From Cryomorphaceae bacterium 1068 (GTDB lineage: Bacteria > Bacteroidota > Bacteroidia > Flavobacteriales_D > Cryomorphaceae): 64,000 nt of DNA. Each line of letters begins with the position of its first letter. Positions within the stretch are counted from its first letter, which is position 1. The stretch is taken from contig JAPVXR010000013.1 of assembly GCA_027214385.1 (NCBI GenBank), forward strand, positions 1 to 64,000, given 5' to 3'. Made by a program: the position numbers and the translations under genes. Below are positions 60,154 to 64,000 of this stretch, piece by piece. The notes beneath the pieces are model-generated. The model did not search any database. It was given only the letters and a program-made list of their open reading frames with translations, and was not told where the DNA came from.

Positions 60154-60299
60154 GCGGGTTTTTTAGGGAGATCCGTCAATTTCCAGTCGATCGAAGCCTG
60201 GCTATCCGAGGTAATTGGCAAGCCATTGATGCCATTATCGTTGATCTCATCCACATTTTCACCATCTTAACGCCCATCAATCATTTTAAACCTAATTGA
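60150..60299 (+). CDS. Possible 49-residue ORF, DUF6090 remnant-like
   Basis: 49 codons starting at the ATGA overlap with the preceding gene and ending 2 bp before the next ATG. The start SGFFREIRQF resembles the FFRKTRQ opening of the DUF6090 proteins, but the membrane helix is missing. It may be a remnant of a third DUF6090 copy or a coupling ORF. Weak evidence. Confidence 0.35.
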   Translation: MSGFFREIRQFPVDRSLAIRGNWQAIDAIIVDLIHIFTILTPINHFKPN

Positions 60300-60301
60300 G
60301 T

Positions 60302-63300
60302 ATGACCTTGAGTCGTAAGGAAATCGCCGCTGCCCGCGAAGTGTACGAAACGTATTGGGATAGCTACTTCATTTGGAATATGGAAAAATTCGGGAGCTTA
60401 ATTGACACCGAATTTACCATGATTGGAACTTCCGAAAGTGAAGTGAGTTTTGGGAAAGCAGGCACGCTTGAAATACTGAAGGCTCAACAGAATGAAGTTG
60501 CTGGAAAAGCCGAAAAACGCAACAGGCAGATCAAAGAAATACCTGTAGGTGACATGCTACAGATTATTGAGTTCTGTGATATCTATGTTCTGATTGATGC
60601 CGAATGGACCTTTTACTCAAAGTTCCGCCTATCCACTCTTCTGCACCAAACCACAGATGGCTGGAAGGTTTTGCAACAGCACGGTTCGGTACCCGATATG
60701 CGTGTCGAGGAAGGCGAAACAATCGCCGTCGATAAAATTAGGAAAGAGAATGTCGAGCTCCGCGATGCCGTGAAAAGGCGCACAATTGAATTGGAGAACA
60801 AAAGCCGTGAATTAGAGATTGAAGCTGCTTTAGAAAGAGTGAGAAGCCGCAGCATGGCCATGCAAAACAGTGATGAGCTCAAGGCGGTGATTAAAGTTGT
60901 TTACGAGCAGCTTAGTAACTTGAATATCAACCTCGATCACGCGGGTTTTGTTGTTGACTATTCCCCACACGACGATTGGCATTTTTGGATTGCCGATGAC
61001 CGGGAAATTCCATCGAAAATCACACATCCCTATTTTGAGTCTGTTTGGGCAAATCAATTTAATGAAGCCAAAAAGAATGGGGCAACCCATTTTGTGACCC
61101 AGTTAAACTTTGAGGAAAAGAACAAATTTTACAATGAGCTTTTATCACATGTTTCCGGATTAACCGAAACATCCAAAGAGTTTTACCTAAGTTGCCCCGG
61201 ACTGGCTGCAACTACCGTGTTGTTCGACGATGTTTCCCTTTACATCGAAAACTTCTCCGGAATCCCATATAAGGAAGAAGAAAATGAAATAGTGTTGCGG
61301 TTTGGGAAGGTCTTTCAACAGACCTACACCCGTTTTCTGGATCTGCAAAAAGCAGAAGCTCAGGCGAGAGAGGCCCAAATAGAAACTGCCCTCGAGAAAG
61401 TTCGCTCCCGAACCATGGGGATGCAGAGATCTGAAGAATTGGCAGACGTAGCATTTGTGCTCTTTGAACAACTTAGAGGATTGGGGGGAAATCTTTGGGG
61501 GACAGGATTTGGATTGTGTGAGAAAGACAGAGATAAGGATTCCTTCTGGTTTGCAAATGAGAATGGTGTTTTCCCGCCGGTATGTATTCCGAATACCACT
61601 GATCCTGCTCATCGACAAATGTTTGAAGGGTGGAAAGCCGACAAGGATTTCTTGGCCATAGAGGCTTCCGGTATGGATGTTAAAAGCCATTATAACTACA
61701 TGCTTTCCCTGCCTGAGGTTAAGCCGTTTTTTCAAAAAATCATCGATGAAGGGCTTTCATTCCCTGATTGGCAGCAATGGAATGCCGCCTACTTCAAGCA
61801 TGGGTATCTGTTGATAATAACACTCGAATCCTACCCGGATTCGGGCATTCTAACAAGGTTTGCGAAGGTCTTTGATCAGACCTATACCCGATTTCTGGAT
61901 CTGCAAAAGGCCGAAGATCAGGCTCGTGAAGCCCAAATAGAAACCGCTCTAGAAAAAGTGCGATCTCGGACAATGGCGATGCAGCACAGCGACGAGCTGC
62001 AAGAAGCATCTTACTTATTAGACCAACAAGTTAGGTCGTTGGGGATACAAACTTGGGGGTGTGCATTCAATATTTATGGGGAAGAAGATTCTACCGAATG
62101 GTTCGGAAATGAGGCCGGTGTATTGCACACTTATACCGTGCCACGGAAAGGCATATTCAAAGAGTATTATGACAAAGGGCAGAAAGGTGAATCATTAGTG
62201 ATAAACGAATTTTCAGGAAAAGCATGTGTAGATCATTATGAATATATGAGCAAACTTCCTGTTTTAGGAGATGTATTAAAAATACTTAAAGAAACCAACG
62301 ACGGTTTTCCAACCTATCAAATAGACCATGTGGTTTATTTTAAATATGGTTATCTATTATTTATAACCAGAGAAGATGTCCCGGAAGCTCATGACATTTT
62401 TAAACGGTTCGCTAAAGTTTTTGAGCAGACCTATACCCGTTTCCTCGAGCTTCAAAAAGCAGAGGCCCAGGCACGTGAAGCACAAATCGAGGTGGCGTTG
62501 GAAAGAGTAAGAAGTAAGGCAATGGCCATGCATAGCTCGGATGATCTTGCCCAAACTGTAGATGTATTCTTTCATGAAATAAAAAGTCTAAATGTCTCTC
62601 CAAGAAGATGCGGGGTGACGCTAATCAATAAAGAATCCACCTTAGCAAATGTTGCGCTTACCTCGGCAACTGATAATGGTGACGATGTTAAACTCATTGG
62701 TCAGTTCGACTTATCAGGGCACCCGGTATTCGATGAAGTGTATCGGCATTGGCAAATTCAAGAGGAATATCATCCTATTCTGAAAGGAGAAGAATTACGT
62801 GATTATTACCAATTCATGAACCCTCAACTGGAATACCCAATTTTTCCAGATGATAAAGTTCAGTTTGGACATTATTTATATTTCGAAGAAGGGGTAGTTT
62901 TTGCCTGGACAGATCAAGAGTTTTCCAATGAAGATCTAGAGATCTTTAGAAAATTCAAATCAGTACTTAGTCTGACATATAGGCGCTTTCTCGATTTGCA
63001 AAAAGCGGAAGATCAAGCTAGCGAAGCCAAGGTTCAATTGGCTCTAGAGCGAGTGAGGGCGCGAATAATGGCTATGCACGAAAGTGATGAGCTATCAGAT
63101 GCCGCTGCTGAAATGTTTCAGCAAATGGCAGACCTAAGTGTAACGCCCGAGCGATTGAATATCTGCTTCTTTAAAGAAGAAGAAAGAACACTTGAAGTCT
63201 GGCCCACCGACGAAAGTGGACTGGCAACCAACAAGCAATTTACTGCCAGCCTTGACGAACCAACCACCATTTTCAAAGCCTTCACAGCATGGAAGGAAAA

Positions 63301-64000
63301 AAAGAAATCAATCATCATAGACTTACACGGCCAGGAACTCGAAGAATGGGTGGCTTATGTGCGTGAGGCATTGGGATTGACAATAAAAGAAGAAACGCTC
63401 AATAACCGCAGGATTCATTCCATGGCTTTCTTTTCACATGGCTTGTTGATGACTACTTCTTCTCAACCTATTCCTGACAAGTCCCTGCAATTGTTGGAGC
63501 GATTTACCCAAGTTTTTGATCAAGCTTACATTCGGTTCCTCGACCTTCAAAAAGCAGAAGCGCAAGCTCGCGAAGCACAAATCGAAAACGCATTAGAAAA
63601 AGTCCGCTCCCGATCATTGGCCATGCAAAGTCCCGATGAACTTATTGAAGTGGCTGAGCTGCTCCGTGAAGAAATGGGAGCTTTAGGCGTGGAAGAATTG
63701 GAAACCAGCTCTATCTACATTCACGATCATAGCACCAACCTAACGCAATGCTGGTTTACCATCAAGGATGCGGAAAATCCCGAAAAGTCGGTTTCTGACC
63801 GAATGACCATGGACCTGGCTGAGACAGCAGTCGGACAGCAGATGACTGCCTTTTACCTCTCGCCCCAGGAAAAAGCATCCATCCTGATGAAAGGCGAAGA
63901 TCGAGTGGAATGGATACGCTACTGCGAGGACAAGTCCGACCTGTTTGGTACCAGCGAGTTTTATGGGAAAACCATTCCCGAACGCACTTATCATCTCTAT
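60302..64000 (+). CDS. Giant modular sensor protein, 3' end outside the window
   Basis: Open from ATG 60302 to the window end, 1233 codons without a stop, so partial. Residues 1-150 resemble a SnoaL/NTF2-like domain (YWDSYFIWNMEKFGSLID, FYSKFRLSTLLHQTTDGWKV). Then a repeating plan begins: a helical linker with the phrase ALEKVRSRTMAMQHSDEL plus a GAF-like sensory module of about 150 residues. Linkers occur near residues 169-193, 343-380, 529-566, 712-749, 896-931 and 1076-1113, i.e. every 180-186 residues. Five complete modules and the start of a sixth are visible. Bacteroidota relatives of this type end in histidine kinase or other output domains, so an output domain is expected downstream, by family knowledge only. 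Confidence 0.85.
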   Translation, partial: MTLSRKEIAAAREVYETYWDSYFIWNMEKFGSLIDTEFTMIGTSESEVSFGKAGTLEILKAQQNEVAGKAEKRNRQIKEIPVGDMLQIIEFCDIYVLIDAEWTFYSKFRLSTLLHQTTDGWKVLQQHGSVPDMRVEEGETIAVDKIRKENVELRDAVKRRTIELENKSRELEIEAALERVRSRSMAMQNSDELKAVIKVVYEQLSNLNINLDHAGFVVDYSPHDDWHFWIADDREIPSKITHPYFESVWANQFNEAKKNGATHFVTQLNFEEKNKFYNELLSHVSGLTETSKEFYLSCPGLAATTVLFDDVSLYIENFSGIPYKEEENEIVLRFGKVFQQTYTRFLDLQKAEAQAREAQIETALEKVRSRTMGMQRSEELADVAFVLFEQLRGLGGNLWGTGFGLCEKDRDKDSFWFANENGVFPPVCIPNTTDPAHRQMFEGWKADKDFLAIEASGMDVKSHYNYMLSLPEVKPFFQKIIDEGLSFPDWQQWNAAYFKHGYLLIITLESYPDSGILTRFAKVFDQTYTRFLDLQKAEDQAREAQIETALEKVRSRTMAMQHSDELQEASYLLDQQVRSLGIQTWGCAFNIYGEEDSTEWFGNEAGVLHTYTVPRKGIFKEYYDKGQKGESLVINEFSGKACVDHYEYMSKLPVLGDVLKILKETNDGFPTYQIDHVVYFKYGYLLFITREDVPEAHDIFKRFAKVFEQTYTRFLELQKAEAQAREAQIEVALERVRSKAMAMHSSDDLAQTVDVFFHEIKSLNVSPRRCGVTLINKESTLANVALTSATDNGDDVKLIGQFDLSGHPVFDEVYRHWQIQEEYHPILKGEELRDYYQFMNPQLEYPIFPDDKVQFGHYLYFEEGVVFAWTDQEFSNEDLEIFRKFKSVLSLTYRRFLDLQKAEDQASEAKVQLALERVRARIMAMHESDELSDAAAEMFQQMADLSVTPERLNICFFKEEERTLEVWPTDESGLATNKQFTASLDEPTTIFKAFTAWKEKKKSIIIDLHGQELEEWVAYVREALGLTIKEETLNNRRIHSMAFFSHGLLMTTSSQPIPDKSLQLLERFTQVFDQAYIRFLDLQKAEAQAREAQIENALEKVRSRSLAMQSPDELIEVAELLREEMGALGVEELETSSIYIHDHSTNLTQCWFTIKDAENPEKSVSDRMTMDLAETAVGQQMTAFYLSPQEKASILMKGEDRVEWIRYCEDKSDLFGTSEFYGKTIPERTYHLY

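Noticed and set aside
1-64000. An integrase, tRNA or rRNA gene explaining the cassettes
   Set aside because: No tyrosine-recombinase ORF and no recognisable tRNA or rRNA was found; only the IS481 DDE transposase is present, and its ends do not match the cassette boxes.

Overview
The window looks like a chromosomal accessory region of a Bacteroidota bacterium, probably a marine or aquatic flavobacterial or Cryomorphaceae-like lineage. The evidence is four proteins with type IX secretion (Por/T9SS type A) C-terminal sorting domains, a TonB-dependent receptor with a carboxypeptidase-regulatory-like N-terminus, DUF6090 proteins, a giant sensor built from repeated modules, and weak Shine-Dalgarno sites. 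The genus cannot be read from the sequence. There are no rRNA or tRNA genes, no CRISPR and no phage genes. About three quarters of the genes lie on the minus strand.

Layout. (1) 1-5 kb: two T9SS-secreted proteins, one a GH16 beta-glucanase. (2) 5.1-8.4, 11.3-17.0, 29.7-30.5 and 36.8-38.0 kb: single genes or short gene groups separated by imperfect palindromes of about 60-135 bp. The 5' end of most units (GTT plus 5-7 bases) is the exact reverse complement of a box at the unit's own 3' end, which is the end structure of integron gene cassettes (attC R'/R''). No integrase is present, so these resemble clusters of attC sites lacking an integrase, with a core (often GTTGTNN) that departs from GTTRRRY. 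Cargo includes a Crp-type regulator with a DJ-1/PfpI lipoprotein, a PQQ-type propeller, a SUKH-like immunity protein, a P-loop kinase, a RelE/ParE toxin-antitoxin pair and several unknown proteins. Four clusters are preceded on their 5' side by copies of one dispersed non-coding repeat.

(3) 8.5-11.3 kb: a gene-poor, hairpin-rich stretch with a 12-unit tandem repeat of exactly 21 bp. (4) 17.2-25.1 kb: a frameshifted pseudogene, then a sugar-uptake locus with a LacI regulator divergent from a TonB receptor, a six-hairpin glycosidase, a uridine-kinase-like P-loop kinase and a GPH/SUT-like MFS sugar symporter; the last three are translationally coupled. (5) 25.3-28.3 kb: a Crp/Fnr-led operon (YceI, membrane protein, DoxX, VOC dioxygenase-like), followed by an IS481-family insertion with a possible -1 frameshift at a T7 run.

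(6) 30.6-36.3 kb: a minus-strand operon with an ion channel, HlyD adaptor, DUF2955 inner-membrane protein, TolC/NodT outer-membrane factor and AI-2E family permease. (7) 36.4-55.6 kb: mixed housekeeping and accessory genes, including two DEAD-box helicases, two beta-lactamase-fold serine hydrolases, an alpha/beta hydrolase, T9SS proteins (Kelch, thioredoxin-like, tandem carbohydrate-binding-like), SIMPL, an iron-type alcohol dehydrogenase and DUF1853. (8) 56.0-64.0 kb, plus strand: a signalling cluster with a class III nucleotide cyclase fused to PEGA, SUMF1 and alpha/beta-hydrolase domains, two DUF6090 membrane proteins, a 49-codon ORF, and a giant modular sensor ORF that runs off the right end after 1233 codons without a stop.
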